A DNA stretch of 64,000 nt from Trematomus loennbergii. Taxonomy: Eukaryota; Chordata; Actinopteri; Perciformes; Nototheniidae. Under the pieces are notes generated by a model. It saw only the letters and a list, made by a program, of their open reading frames with translations, was not told the DNA's origin and did not search any database. Location of the stretch: positions 12,578,325 through 12,642,324 of the forward strand of contig JAAOOA010000033.1 in assembly GCA_012861695.1 (NCBI GenBank), given 5' to 3'. Position numbers and translations under genes: made by a program. Positions 1 to 18,700 of the stretch are shown here, one piece after another (positions within the stretch are counted from its first letter, which is position 1; each line of letters begins with the position of its first letter).

Positions 1-76
1 TAAGTGTGTCTAATACTCAGTGTAATTTCTGTGTTTTATAATGTTGATGAAGAAATAGTTAATGCAAGATACCAAC

Positions 77-7802
<7,726 letters not shown>

Positions 7803-8235
7803 AGCCTGAGTATTAACTGTCTCCTCCCAAGCTTGCAGACAAATTCCTTTTCCAACTCAACAGAATGAAGACATACAGTTTGCAGTCTCTTAAACTGTGA
7901 GATAGCCACGCCCTTTACTAGATAACCATGCATGCCAACAAGGAAATAAAAAAAGGAAGAATTTTACAGCATTTCTCAAGCAATAATTTCCTTTAGGTCT
8001 GCTGTTTAATATCTATGTAATGTTGTTATAACTTGCTTTTACAGTATTACTGGCTAGTACAGTAAAAGTTATTTTGCCTTTCATCTGAAACATTCCTTTG
8101 CTGCAACACTAATAATGTTCCTAGCCATAGCTGACAGGAATCAAGCATGTATAGGCAAGTCACTCTTATGTCAGTTGTAAAAGCAATAATTATCAAGTCA
8201 ATCCAGTCGGAAGGGTTCTCCAAGCCACATTGCTA
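7803..8235. other. 5' flank of copy A, conserved with copy C
   Basis: Upstream sequence of copy A. Blocks such as the one containing GAGATAGCCACGCCC and the one containing ATCAAGTCAATC recur in order upstream of the dead copy C (48468-48556 continuing at 51130-51610). Homology stops exactly where the CACTG-ended insertion begins at 8236. It is likely to include the promoter and 5' UTR, but no TATA box or start site can be assigned. Confidence 0.5.
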
Positions 8236-8769
8236 CACTGTAAAAAAAAAAATTGTAAAAAAACGGAAATTTTCTGGCGACAAGGGCGACAGTTTTACAA
8301 ACTGTAAAATAAAATACGGAGATAACATGTAAAAAAAAAGTTACTTACCTTACCACAAGTAGTCTATTACTGTAATTTTACATGAAATCTTTTTATTTTA
8401 ACATATATTATTTGTTAGAATAGAGTCATAAACCTCTAGAAAACGGAATAATTATCTTTAAAAAATGATAAAAAAAAGCTAAAATACATAAAATTACTTT
8501 TATTATTACAAAAAGTACCGTGTATCTAAGACCATTTACCATTAAAACACAAAGAAAATAATGTAATTTTACTTTGCAAAAGCCTTAGTTTACATTAACT
8601 ATCACATTTTTTGCCCAAAAAATCTGTAATTTTACAGGAAATCTTTTTCTTTTAACATATATTAATTGTTAGAATATAGTTATACACCTCTAGAAAAACT
8701 GAATAAATATTTTTTTAAATGATCAAAAAAAGCTGAAAGAAAGAAGATTACTGTTGTCATTTGAAAAAA

Positions 8770-9067
8770 TACCTTAAATTCAAGATTCAAGGCTTTATTG
8801 TCATTTGTACATTAGCTTCAGTGTAGACATGGCAATGAACAACTGAAGTCACAGGCTCCTCCAACAGTGCAACATATATATAGAACATAGAACAAATAAA
8901 ACAGAATAGAAATAGTGCAAGAAGAGTCTATATGCAAGTAAACGGAATATGATTGCACTGCCGTACCAGGCCGTGATGCAGCCAGTCAGGATACTCTCTA
9001 TGGTGCACCTGTAGAAGATGCAGAGTATCCTGGAGTCCATGTTGAACTTCCTCAGCCTGCAGAACAA
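8770..9067 (-). mobile_element. LINE fragment: C-terminal reverse transcriptase and 3' tail
   Basis: The minus strand reads FNMDSRILCIFYRCTIESI followed by LTGCITAWYG, the region downstream of the RT core in teleost L2/CR1/Rex-type LINEs. The 3' end follows at 8770-8860, with a tail of repeated TTGAATCTTGAA type. It continues the RT piece at 9530-9880 after an inserted block. Dead fragment. Confidence 0.65.
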
Positions 9068-9099
9068 TTACATCATAATGTCCAGGGACTTTTCACACG

Positions 9100-9525
9100 G
9101 AGAGAAAACATACACATGTTGAGAGGAAACTGCATTTTTTAAAACCACCAATTCAAACAAATTCCAAACTTCATTGCATCACAACAGAAGGTGTTCATCT
9201 GTGGAATAACTGTAATGATGAGCTGAAATACTGTGCAACTTTATCTAAACTAAAACTCTTATTTAGAAACCAAATCCTGAATGGTTCCGAGCAGGACCTG
9301 TGAAGTGATGCTTGCTATTTCTTGTCGTTGTAAAAGTTATTTCTTTTTGGTTGTTTTGTACAAAAGAATGAATCCAATATCACAGATGCTGATGATGATG
9401 ACCCAAACTTGTATTTCCATGAACAATGTACGCTGTTTATCGTATTTAAGCTAAAATACGATAAATATTATTGTTTGTTTTGTTTCTAACATGTTCAATA
9501 AATTGACTAATACAATTTTGTTTTT
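9100..9525 (+). mobile_element. Second LINE fragment inserted between the two minus-strand LINE pieces
   Basis: The plus strand reads VHLWNNCNDELKYCATLSKL, typical of the extreme C-terminus of a fish LINE ORF2. A non-coding 3' region follows, with TTCAATAAATTG near 9495. Its position interrupts the minus-strand LINE, so it is either a later insertion or part of a rearrangement. Clade not resolved. Confidence 0.45.
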
Positions 9526-9529
9526 AAAG

Positions 9530-9880
9530 AGCCGCTGTTTTGGTGGTGGTGTTAGTGTGATGAGATGTCAGGTCCTTAGTGATGAGTCAGGTCTTCAGTG
9601 ATGAGTCCATGTCAGGTCCTCAGTGATGTGGACCCCAAGGAACTGACTGAGCTGACTCTCTCCACCGTAGTCCCATTGATGGCGATGGGGGCGTGTCCCT
9701 CTCCCTGCTGCTTCCTGTAGTCCACAATCAGCTCCTTTGTTTTGCTGACGTTGAGATGGAGGTTGTTATCCTGGCACCAAGATGTCAGTTTTCGACCCCT
9801 CTGTACGCCGTCTCGTCGCCGTCGGTGATCAGGCCGATGACGGTCGTGTCGTCAGCAAACTTCATGAAATCTAAGACCAT
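9530..9880 (-). mobile_element. LINE fragment with reverse transcriptase FADD box
   Basis: The minus strand encodes MKFADDTTVIGLITDGDE, the catalytic box of a LINE reverse transcriptase (F/YADD). It is followed in a shifted frame by NNLHLNVSKTKELIVDYRKQ and IAINGTTVERVS. The frame is broken at least once near 9790. It joins the 3' fragment at 8770-9067 and is a remnant, not an active element. Confidence 0.75.
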
Positions 9881-10210
9881 TTACATGTAAAACACAAAGT
9901 AAACATGTCATTTTACTTTGCAAAAGCCCAAGTTTACATTAACTGTCTGATGTTTTGTAGAAAAAAAAATCACAAATATATATATACAATATATTATTGA
10001 AAATAATATACATCACAAAAATAAAAACAATAAATAAAATATATTTTAAGTAATAATAAAGCAGAATAGACCGGCAATGAAACATTTCAACATTTAACAA
10101 TAGCCAACATTTTGTTCAAAAGATAACGATTATAAACACTAAAGAAATCTACCAGTTATGTGCGTGCGTGTGTACATGACTATGTGTGTTTCAACTCTCT
10201 CCATTCAAAG

Positions 10211-10760
10211 TCAGCGACGTTTGTAATTAATGAATGCACTTATCTTTATCGAGTGCTGTTTTTGTTTGTATTCCTTCCTCTCCACTTTAGTCCCATTGTC
10301 CGGATTGATCTTGAATAGGCACCTGTTAAGACAGAAGTACACTTACATTTAGTGTTTAATTACACATTCTGTGGATGATACAGCCATTAATTGTCTTTAC
10401 AGTTATACAGCTTGAAGTCAAAGGGCAATGCTACTCTTAAATGTACTTTTCATTAACTGCTATGATCATATCTGTGCATTTAAAGCATTGGTTTGAATAG
10501 ATTTTGTTATATAAAGTCGTCACTTGGCATCACTATCACACTGGAAAGTATCGCAGCAGGTCTGTAAACAGGAGCAAGCGGTCACTTGAAGATTTGGGTA
10601 GCTACGAGTCCCATCTTGAGAGGTTTGTGTGTAACTGGGGCAGATGAGGTGCTGCAAACATCAGCATCAGGGCGTCGACAACATTCAGGACACTGTCACT
10701 GACGATGGTCTGGTCCTCTGCTATCACGTAGTGTCCAGCTGTCAGGGGAGAACTCCCTTA
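10211..10760 (-). pseudogene. C-terminal exon fragments of a fish-expanded uncharacterised gene family
   Basis: Two pieces are visible. About 10606-10760 reads LTAGHYVIAEDQTIVSDSVL then NVVDALMLMFAA before running into a stop. 10211-10322 begins after a good acceptor (TTAACAG) and reads CLFKINPDNGTKVERKEYKQ, closing with a stop at 10211. From memory, fish genomes carry many uncharacterised proteins (some with SAM domains) ending in a VVEDQ...LLMFA...INPD.GTK pattern; these pieces fit that tail. The expected middle segment is missing, so the copy looks broken. It lies inside the CACTG-ended insertion and may have been carried by it. Confidence 0.4.
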
Positions 10761-11026
10761 AGGTACACAACAGGAAAAAGTCACAAAACATTTATAAATC
10801 CAAAAAATATTTAGTGCAGATTGTTTTGTTTTTTTACTGGTCACATGGCCAATTGTATTTTAGGAATGATCAGCTCCTGCAGCTTTCTTTTCTTTCTTAA
10901 GTGTTTCCTAATGTTAACAGTGTAGAAAATGTCACATCATAAAGGGATAGTTTGGGTGTTTAAAGTGGGGTTCTATAAAGGTACTTATCCATAGTCAGTG
11001 TATTACCAAGAGTAGATGGTGGCCGG

Positions 11027-11227
11027 CAGGGGCGGGCTGGGAAACGGTGGACCTCTGTCGCCTGTCAGCTTAACTTCAATGATGCCGTTTAAAAACAGCA
11101 AACCGACCCGGCCGTTCGGTGATTCTACAGATGGTCAGTCCGCCCCTGCCGGTACCGAAGTGGGCCGAGTGGCCCGACCGGCCCATCGGGATTCGTCCCG
11201 AACGTCCCGATGGCCAGTCCGCCACTG
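11027..11227. mobile_element. 201 bp hAT-like MITE
   Basis: The ends are CAGGGGCGGGCTGG and CCAGTCCGCCACTG, inverted with two mismatches in 14. The 8-base flanks are GTGGCCGG (11019-11026) and ATGGCCGG (11228-11235), a target duplication with one mismatch, as expected for hAT insertions. GC-rich, non-coding. Confidence 0.55.
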
Positions 11228-11639
11228 ATGGCCGGGATGCCCCGAGCTTGGAGATGCAGACAGGAGCAACCACCTGGAAGCAAAGCAATGTACTGCTCTG
11301 GACAGGGTCAGCAGAAAAACATATTTTAGCCACCTCTTGATGATTTCCATATCCTTTCACTGTTTGCATAGCAATACCATATGGGACATTGAGAATTGAT
11401 AACACTTGTAATATGGCAAGAAATCTTACTTGAGGATATCTGGCTGCTGTTTATTCTTGGTAGGTTGCAATTACTGGTACTGCAGCTACAGTAACAGCTG
11501 AGGGAAAAAAAGAGACACAAGTTTGCACATGCTTAAGCAAAAATAACTTAAATAACACAGCAGCAGCTTTAAGTACAGTAATACCACACTTCAAGTATAA
11601 GACCCGAGTACTTCTACTCTTATTCAAGTACAAGATCAG

Positions 11640-13200
11640 AGAACTTCTCCCACCTCTGATTATAGCCTTAACATAGGATTTAAAAGATATGGATAATGTG
11701 CATTGTGTGTAACATTATGCCCACAAAAAAATCGATTATAAAACAAAGGATTGAGCTAAAATTAGGAGTTAGTGACAATGTATGCTAGTTAGCTAGCTAA
11801 ACTATTTATTAAATAATATTGCGAAAAAGTAACTCTGAAACATTCACTGCACATCAGCTCAGCCACTCGAGCACCATTAAAAAATTAAAAATTAACACCC
11901 TGCATAATGACGGCATAGAAGAGCTCAATTTCAAAGCATGGTAGCTAGCTGCTACCTAGCTAGCTGCTACCTAGCTATGGTAACGTTAGCTAACATTACT
12001 TTGTTTTCGGTCGTTAAACAAAATGTATACCATAGCTAGGACTTTGACGTTTGCAATGTTTTAAATCTTGAGTGTTTTGAATCCGTTGATAAATAGTTTT
12101 TACCGTTACCTCTGAAAGTGCTGATTCCTCTCCTCTGGGCGTGCCACGTGCAGTGCTCTTCACCGCCTGCGTGCTAACAGAGTGGTCTCTGTAGTTGTGC
12201 ATGCGCTCTGTCTGCCCAAGTGCATGATGGGTCGTGCAGCAGAGTCTCGTCTCTGATTGGCTGCAAATCGATTGCCCTGAAAATCCTTTGATGAACATCC
12301 AATCCTTGTATTATTTTAAGAATTGGTAACGCCACACCATAAAGATTAATTTAAAAGTAAAAAAATGGGGTGCAAACTATTTACATTGCAATTATAATTG
12401 TTTAATTCTTTGGATTTTATTTTCTTAATTTACAAAATGACAATGTAACTAGTTGATAAATAATAAAACAAACACTGAAGGCCTTCCAAAGACACAAGCA
12501 AAATATGTTATAAGACTTCTTTATTGTCAGTTTATTCTTTTAAATTGAGAATAGAGAACACTGATAACTAATGTTGGTGCACATTTATATAAGTTTGATT
12601 ATGATCAGGAATATCCCATCTGTACTTTGCAGTCCTGTCCCAAGTACAAGTTAAGTAGGTATTAATCAACGTGTACATATCATTTTTAGTCATGCATAGT
12701 ACTGCCTTCCTGTTTGCTTTATTTTTGAGAAACCTATTCTGCACCTACCTGGGTTTTAAGAGAGTCCAATACCCCATGAGACTGTTCAGTCTCATAAAAC
12801 ATGCTCAATTTACTTTTTGAAAACACAAGCTCACAATAAAGTCAGATGGGAGATCTACAGAAGCAAAGTGTGATAGACAAAGATGCATTCCTATATTAAA
12901 CAAACAGAAAATAAATCTTTGTTGTTCCACGAGGCAGTTGTAGCCATAGCAAATGGATTAACAAGTGAATTTATGTACTTAACCTTCAACTACCTGCTGC
13001 CTGAAATCCCTGTGACATCACTGTAGATTGTTGTAACCAACTAGCTGTGTGGGACATTATCACAATACATATTTAAGTTAATTGACTTGGATTGTAAATG
13101 TATTTCGCTGTAGCTACTAGCTTTGTCAACATGCTTTGGTGAAGGCCTATTCTTTCAATGTGATGCATTGAATAGTTGGATATTATTAGACGTCTAAAAG
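11640..13200. other. No recognised gene
   Basis: An AT-rich stretch with short GCTAGCTA-type runs (11780-11990). A minus-strand ORF of 94 codons at 12014-12298 shows no recognisable domain. Nothing here supports a gene call. Confidence 0.4.
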
Positions 13201-13214
13201 GACAACATTGTTCG

Positions 13215-14110
13215 TTTTACTGTAATTGCAATGCTAATACCAATTTAGCATAGTGGTAGCACTAACTGCTAACACGGTTTTGATATTCAGAGTCTGGCTG
13301 TTAGTGCATGTTCAATGTTATGGGCTAAATTGTACATGCTAGTGTGATAAGGCCTAGGGGAAGATGCTAATGTTATTTAACTTCTAGATCCTTTCATTTT
13401 TCACTTAGAGTGAAACTCAATATGTTTTTTGCATACTGTGCGCCAATCACTCTGTGTTTTAAATATTGAGTCACACATTTTAGAACATTGATACATTTCT
13501 AAAAGCTACTTTCCTAACAAACATGGTGCAGTTGTAGCAATCGCTACGAGAATGCACTCTGTGTTAGCTGCACAAGGCACTTTGCGGTAGCTTCACGTCT
13601 CTGATGATCTGAAAAGCTAAATGATGTCAGAAATGTACACAGCTTTTTCTTGTGTTGAAACAGATCAGCAGGTCAATGTTACTTGGGTTGTGAACGCACA
13701 ACAGTTGGTTGTTTGTTAGTAGAGTTGCTTTACTGTAATCGCAATGCTAATACCAATTTAGCATAGTGGTAGCACTAACTGCTAACAAGGTTTTGATATT
13801 CAGAGTAGGCTGGCTGTAAGTGCTTGCTAGCATGTTCAATGTTATGGGCTTATGCTAGTGTGATAAGGCCTAGGGGAAGATGCTAATGTTATTTAACTTC
13901 TAGATCCTTTCATTTTTCGCTTACAGTGAAACTCAATATGTTTTTTGCATACTGTCTGCCAATCACCGTTAGCTGCACAAGTGACTTTGCGGTAGCTTCG
14001 CGTCTCTGATCATCTGAAAAGCTAAATGATGTCAGAAATTGGCACAGCTTTTTCTTGTGTTGAAAGAGATCAGCAGGTCAATGTTACTTGGGCTGTGAAC
14101 GCACCGAACA
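13215..14110. repeat. Two diverged direct repeats of about 510 bp
   Basis: The block beginning ACTGTAATTGCAATGCTAAT at about 13219 recurs at about 13732, with the following sequence in the same order through the CAGGTCAATGTTACTTGGG word (13672 and 14075). The second copy has small deletions. Non-coding. Confidence 0.8.
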
Positions 14111-14302
14111 CCAAAACTGCTCCCTGGCGCCGGCTATCTGGCAGCCTCTCTGCGATCCCCTCTCCTATCCGCATGTGGTTGTGTTTGTGCATGTATATGC
14201 TCTGTGTGTTTGTGCATGTACAGTATATCCTCCCTGTGTGTGTAATGTGTTTAAACACAACAGAGGGGAAGACATTTCCCTCTGAGTGATGAATACATGA
14301 TA

Positions 14303-14329
14303 TCTTCTTCTTCTTCTTCTTCTTCTTCT
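14303..14329. repeat. (TTC)n microsatellite
   Basis: Nine near-perfect TTC units, within the AT-rich right part of the CACTG-ended insertion. Confidence 0.95.
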
Positions 14330-15144
14330 ACTTAGAAATCATAAGTGAATGGTCACATTAGGTTTGCCTGCAGTGAATGCTGACAGCTATGAGCTAGTTT
14401 ATAGATGTATCATGGCATAGCCAAATGTCTCCTATATAACCCACAGGCTGTTACTGGTGGGTTATAGTATCATTTTATATCTGAATTGTGCTCTGGTAGG
14501 AATTCGCACCCAACATGCTAACAGTCAAGTTTTTTTTTAACTCTATGGTTTTACACAGTTTTTATAACATGAAATTCACATATTTAACAATTAAATCTTC
14601 AAATTAATACAAATGTAGCAATAAAGTGAAAGTCAAAATGTGTTAAAATGTAGTTTTTTTTTTACTATAATAGGATAGTCAATACCTGTGTTTTTTCAGT
14701 TTATCAATGTAAAGTAGTGGTTAAATTAAGCAAAATTACTAAATATTTCTTTCTTTACTCATATATTTTCTTGCAATTATACATTTTTTAAATGAGTATT
14801 AACAGTATTTGTTATGTATTTGACAGTTATATATAGCCATAACAAAAGTATTTTTTAGTAAAATTACAGAAAATGCAGCTAATTTTGCCAACAGAAAATC
14901 ATTTATTTTTACGGTTAGTTTTGTTAAATTCGCATTTAAAAACTGCTAAAAAACTGCTAAAAAACAGATAAATAATGTATTCCATTTCTACAGTTTTTTT
15001 TTGTTAAAATACATGACACATTTCAATAAACCGTTTATTCTTGTAAATTGAATATGATTTTCTGTAATTATGAAATACAATAAAAAACTGTAATTTTTTT
15101 TGGGGAAAAACTGTAAAAAAACATTTTTTTTTTACAGTGTACAC

Positions 15145-15340
15145 ATATTCCAATTACTTGTATATAGACTCTCCTTGCAGTATTTATATTCTATTGTATT
15201 TGTATTTACTTGCACTATTTTATCTGTTTTATTGTGTTGCACTGTTGGAGGAGCCTGTGACCTAAGATTTCATTGACATATCTACACTATATACAAATGA
15301 CAAAAAAAGCCTTGAATCTTGAATCTGTTTTTTTATTATC
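15145..15340 (+). mobile_element. LINE 3' tail just outside the CACTG-ended insertion
   Basis: Contains GTTGGAGGAGCCTGTGACCT and ends GCCTTGAATCTTGAATC. It is the inverted counterpart of the LINE 3' end at 8770-8890, so two LINE tails of the same family flank the insertion in opposite orientation, one just inside the left end and one just outside the right end. Confidence 0.6.
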
Positions 15341-15716
15341 CTTGTCAGGTTATATATTACAAAGGTTGAAAACAGTATGTTTATGGATGCAATATTTTTT
15401 TGCATTAAAAAAGGTAACAGACCTGTTGCATTCTATCATGAAATGAAAAAAAAGATATTTGACATTTGACAAAACTTGTGTTATTAAATATTATTGTAAG
15501 GATCTTCCCTTTTAAGGTAACATACATTTCCACAAGTAGATTTAAACTCCAAGTTTTCATTCAACCATTTCAGTTACAAAATAGATGTTTGGGAAAATGA
15601 AAGAGTGATGTTTTCAAATGGCTAAAAATGTGTTAAACAATGAGAAATATTAACAGTACTAACACAATTCAAAAGCGATATTCACATATAACTTTCATTA
15701 ATGATGTGCTAGATTG

Positions 15717-18700
15717 TCAAAGTGGACTTTCAAGATGTTCCAATCGTATTGTTGTTTCTTTTCTAGTGCATGGACACTTAAACCTGTTATAAAGCGATAA
15801 AGGAAGAAAAACATTACTGGCTGCACGGTTTATAAATGTTCTGTTAATCTTTTTGTCAGTATAGTATGCCAAGTAAAAAGGAACATATTTAAGAGTGTAA
15901 CAGAAAGTCAAATGAATAATGTTTTAAAATGTGAATTCTGTTTAATAAGTACCCCATAGTTATCAAATATGTTAACCATCATTTATTACTTTATATCTAA
16001 AAATGAGGTTGGCATTAAAAAAGCTTCATAACTATTTCCTAAGGTACCCACCTTTCTCTCTTATGTATCTGTGTCATAGTTTCAGGTAGAGGTTTTCCAA
16101 AACTCTCCGGCAGGAAATAAGCAGCGATGGCAGCCACAACAGCCAGAGTCGACAGTATAATATAAGGAAGATATAATATGTATGTATCTAAAAATTGAAA
16201 AGGTAAGGTTTAGATTGGAGAAAGGTCTGGGGGCTTTAGATGAAGTTATGTCAGAGTGTGTGTAAGGCTCTCAAACTTGCTGAAGATAACAAACTGGACA
16301 TGCATTAATGCAGCAAATGCAAATGTACTCACTCAGCTTTATTACAAAAGGTGCTATGCTTGATCCCACTCTGGAGAAAGTCGTGCACGTCCCTGTTGCT
16401 GTGTTCCTTAGCACTGTCGGGTAAAGCTCTGTCAAGTATGTAAACATCAGGGAGAAAGTAGTGGTGAAAGCATATTTACCGAACATCTCCAGTGCAATAC
16501 AGAGATTGGGTAGACCTACAGAATAAAGAAATTGTTTGTCAACTGTTGTTTTTCGTTAATAAGATACACAACTGTAGCACTTGATTTTACCCATGTTTGT
16601 ACCATGAAGCCATTTTCTCCTACAATACAATAACAAAGGTTACAAACCTCATAATTTAAAGTAAAGCATAACTAATTCCTGACTCATGATGATTAAATGC
16701 ACAAATCAATGCAAGAGTTCTTTCCCTTGCTCACCATTAAATACAAAATCCAGTAATTGAGTTTGTGAGTAGTTCCTATTTAATTGTAGCAGTTATTTAA
16801 CCCAACAGAGGTAAATATAAAGTATGTTTGGTGAATAGCTTGAATAAATAAAATTGTGAATTTTCTTAAAGATATAAAGCGTTCTCTATATTAAACCTTT
16901 GTTCTGAGAGTCCCCCCATATTTGTTTTGGGCTTACTTTGAGGCACCAGTAGTATGAGGTAAAGCGGCATTGCTCCAAGAAGCAAAGAGGAGATGACAGA
17001 CGGTCGGCGGGGAAGGTAGTGCAGAATCAGCCAGCTAGAAATGTAGGCTGGTACCTCTACAGCTGCTGAGATGAAGCAGCTGATGTAGGGGTTAGCATGA
17101 AGCTGAGCTGTGTTCAGGGACAGGCCAAAGTATCCTGTTGTTGAACAGAAGCTGGGCAAGACAAAGACACCAACGGATCGGAGATGATTGAATAGAAAGG
17201 CCCTCACTCTTATCAAAACAAGAACTGTTAAGAAAATAGAATGAATGTATATTTGAGTGATTAGAGAAAACAGATTTTTCCTGTGTTGTTTAATAAGTGA
17301 TAATTATAATGTTTTTTTTTATGTGAATGTGCATTTACATGTACATGAGTTTGAGTGGGATGAGCCCACTCAGACATCATAAACTGTTAATAATGCAGAA
17401 AAATCTCATTGTAAGTAAATGAAATAAAAAGCTGCATACTTACAACACAAAGCAGAAGATAAGTGTTGTGGTTCTCATGCTGCTTTTCCTCAGCAGGTCG
17501 AGGACATTGGCTTTTTCTTTAGGCTGTGCGTTTTTCTCATCACCCTGCAGGATTGAAAACAAAATGAAACCCTGTGTTGTGGTTTCTTTCCTCAGTGGCC
17601 TAATATCTATATGAAAACAACAATAAACATGCATTTTTCTAATTTAAATACAAATGTGTCCATCCTGATGCTGACGAATCGAAAATGACAAATGGATACA
17701 TCATATGGCGCTGTGATGAGACAGATAAGATAAGATGGACCTTTATTAATCCCCGTGGGGAAATTCAGTTGTACAAAGCAGCAACAGGGTAAGCGTGAAA
17801 AAACAGGACAGCAAAGATTCACACAGATTAATTAAATCAAAAATAAAGTCAAGAGAACATTTTTTTTTTAAATAATAATGATAATAATAAAAGACTATGA
17901 AATAGGAGATGAGTAAAAATAAGAGTAAAATAACTGTCTGCATATATTTGGTCATCTAAGTTATGAAGTACGAAAAGAGTTAAAGTGACAAGTGAAAAGT
18001 GAAAATGGACATCTGTACATATAGGGACATATCTATCTACATATTTGGTCTACTACTAATATATTAACACATAAGACAACATGGAAATGTTTGTTTAAAA
18101 TGAGATTATGTACTAGCGCTACCAGTGGGTTATATGATTTAAACCCCTTGCTCTGGGGTACATTTTGTGAATGGTCCTGCTAGCGTCTCTCCCTGCTCTG
18201 GGTTTTTGGCTAGAACCCCTTCTCTTTTTAACGTGTGTGGTTGTGTACTGTATTTATATTATTTAAAATTAGGACTCATTTCAAGGCTAATCGAGATGTT
18301 TTGACCATTCATTTTTACAGACATATAACACTTATATGTTGCTTGTGAAATTACTAAATCACTTTAGATGTGTTAATACCCTGGCCTACAACATTCCTGA
18401 CAATGATACACATAAGAAAAGTATTATAAAACGGAGTACCAACAACAGGAAGAGCAGATAAACTTACACTGTAATCTTGAAAGATGATATTCGGAACCTT
18501 AACTTTGTTCCACTTAGCAGCCTTTCTCACTATGGCCTCAGCCTCCTCCACTTTTCCCTGAGAGAGCAGCCAGCGAGGAGACTCTGGGATGAACCTGCGT
18601 CAGTGTTTCAGATAGACAGAAAGCAAGACTCGGGCTGGATAAGACAGACTTTAAAGACAAAGTATAAAACATTTTGTATTGATAGTACAGCTGAATATAG

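Larger units (their letters stand above)
8236..15139. mobile_element. Possible large DNA transposon with CACTG...CAGTG ends
   Basis: The left edge reads CACTGTAAAAAAAAAAATTG and the right edge reads TTTTTTTTTTACAGTG, an inverted terminal match of roughly 15 bp. Both subterminal regions (8240-8760 and 14520-15130) are AT-rich and full of CTGTAAAA-like words. The left edge coincides with the point where homology to the 5' flank of copy C ends, which supports an insertion boundary. CACTG termini are known for CACTA/EnSpm and Chapaev elements. Flanking bases are gcTA on the left and TAca on the right, so no clear target duplication longer than TA is visible. No transposase was recognised. It could instead be two separate MITEs of one family. 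Confidence 0.35.

Noticed and set aside
12014..12298. 94-codon minus-strand ORF as a first exon
   Set aside because: No domain, no supported splice partner and no conservation evidence within the window.
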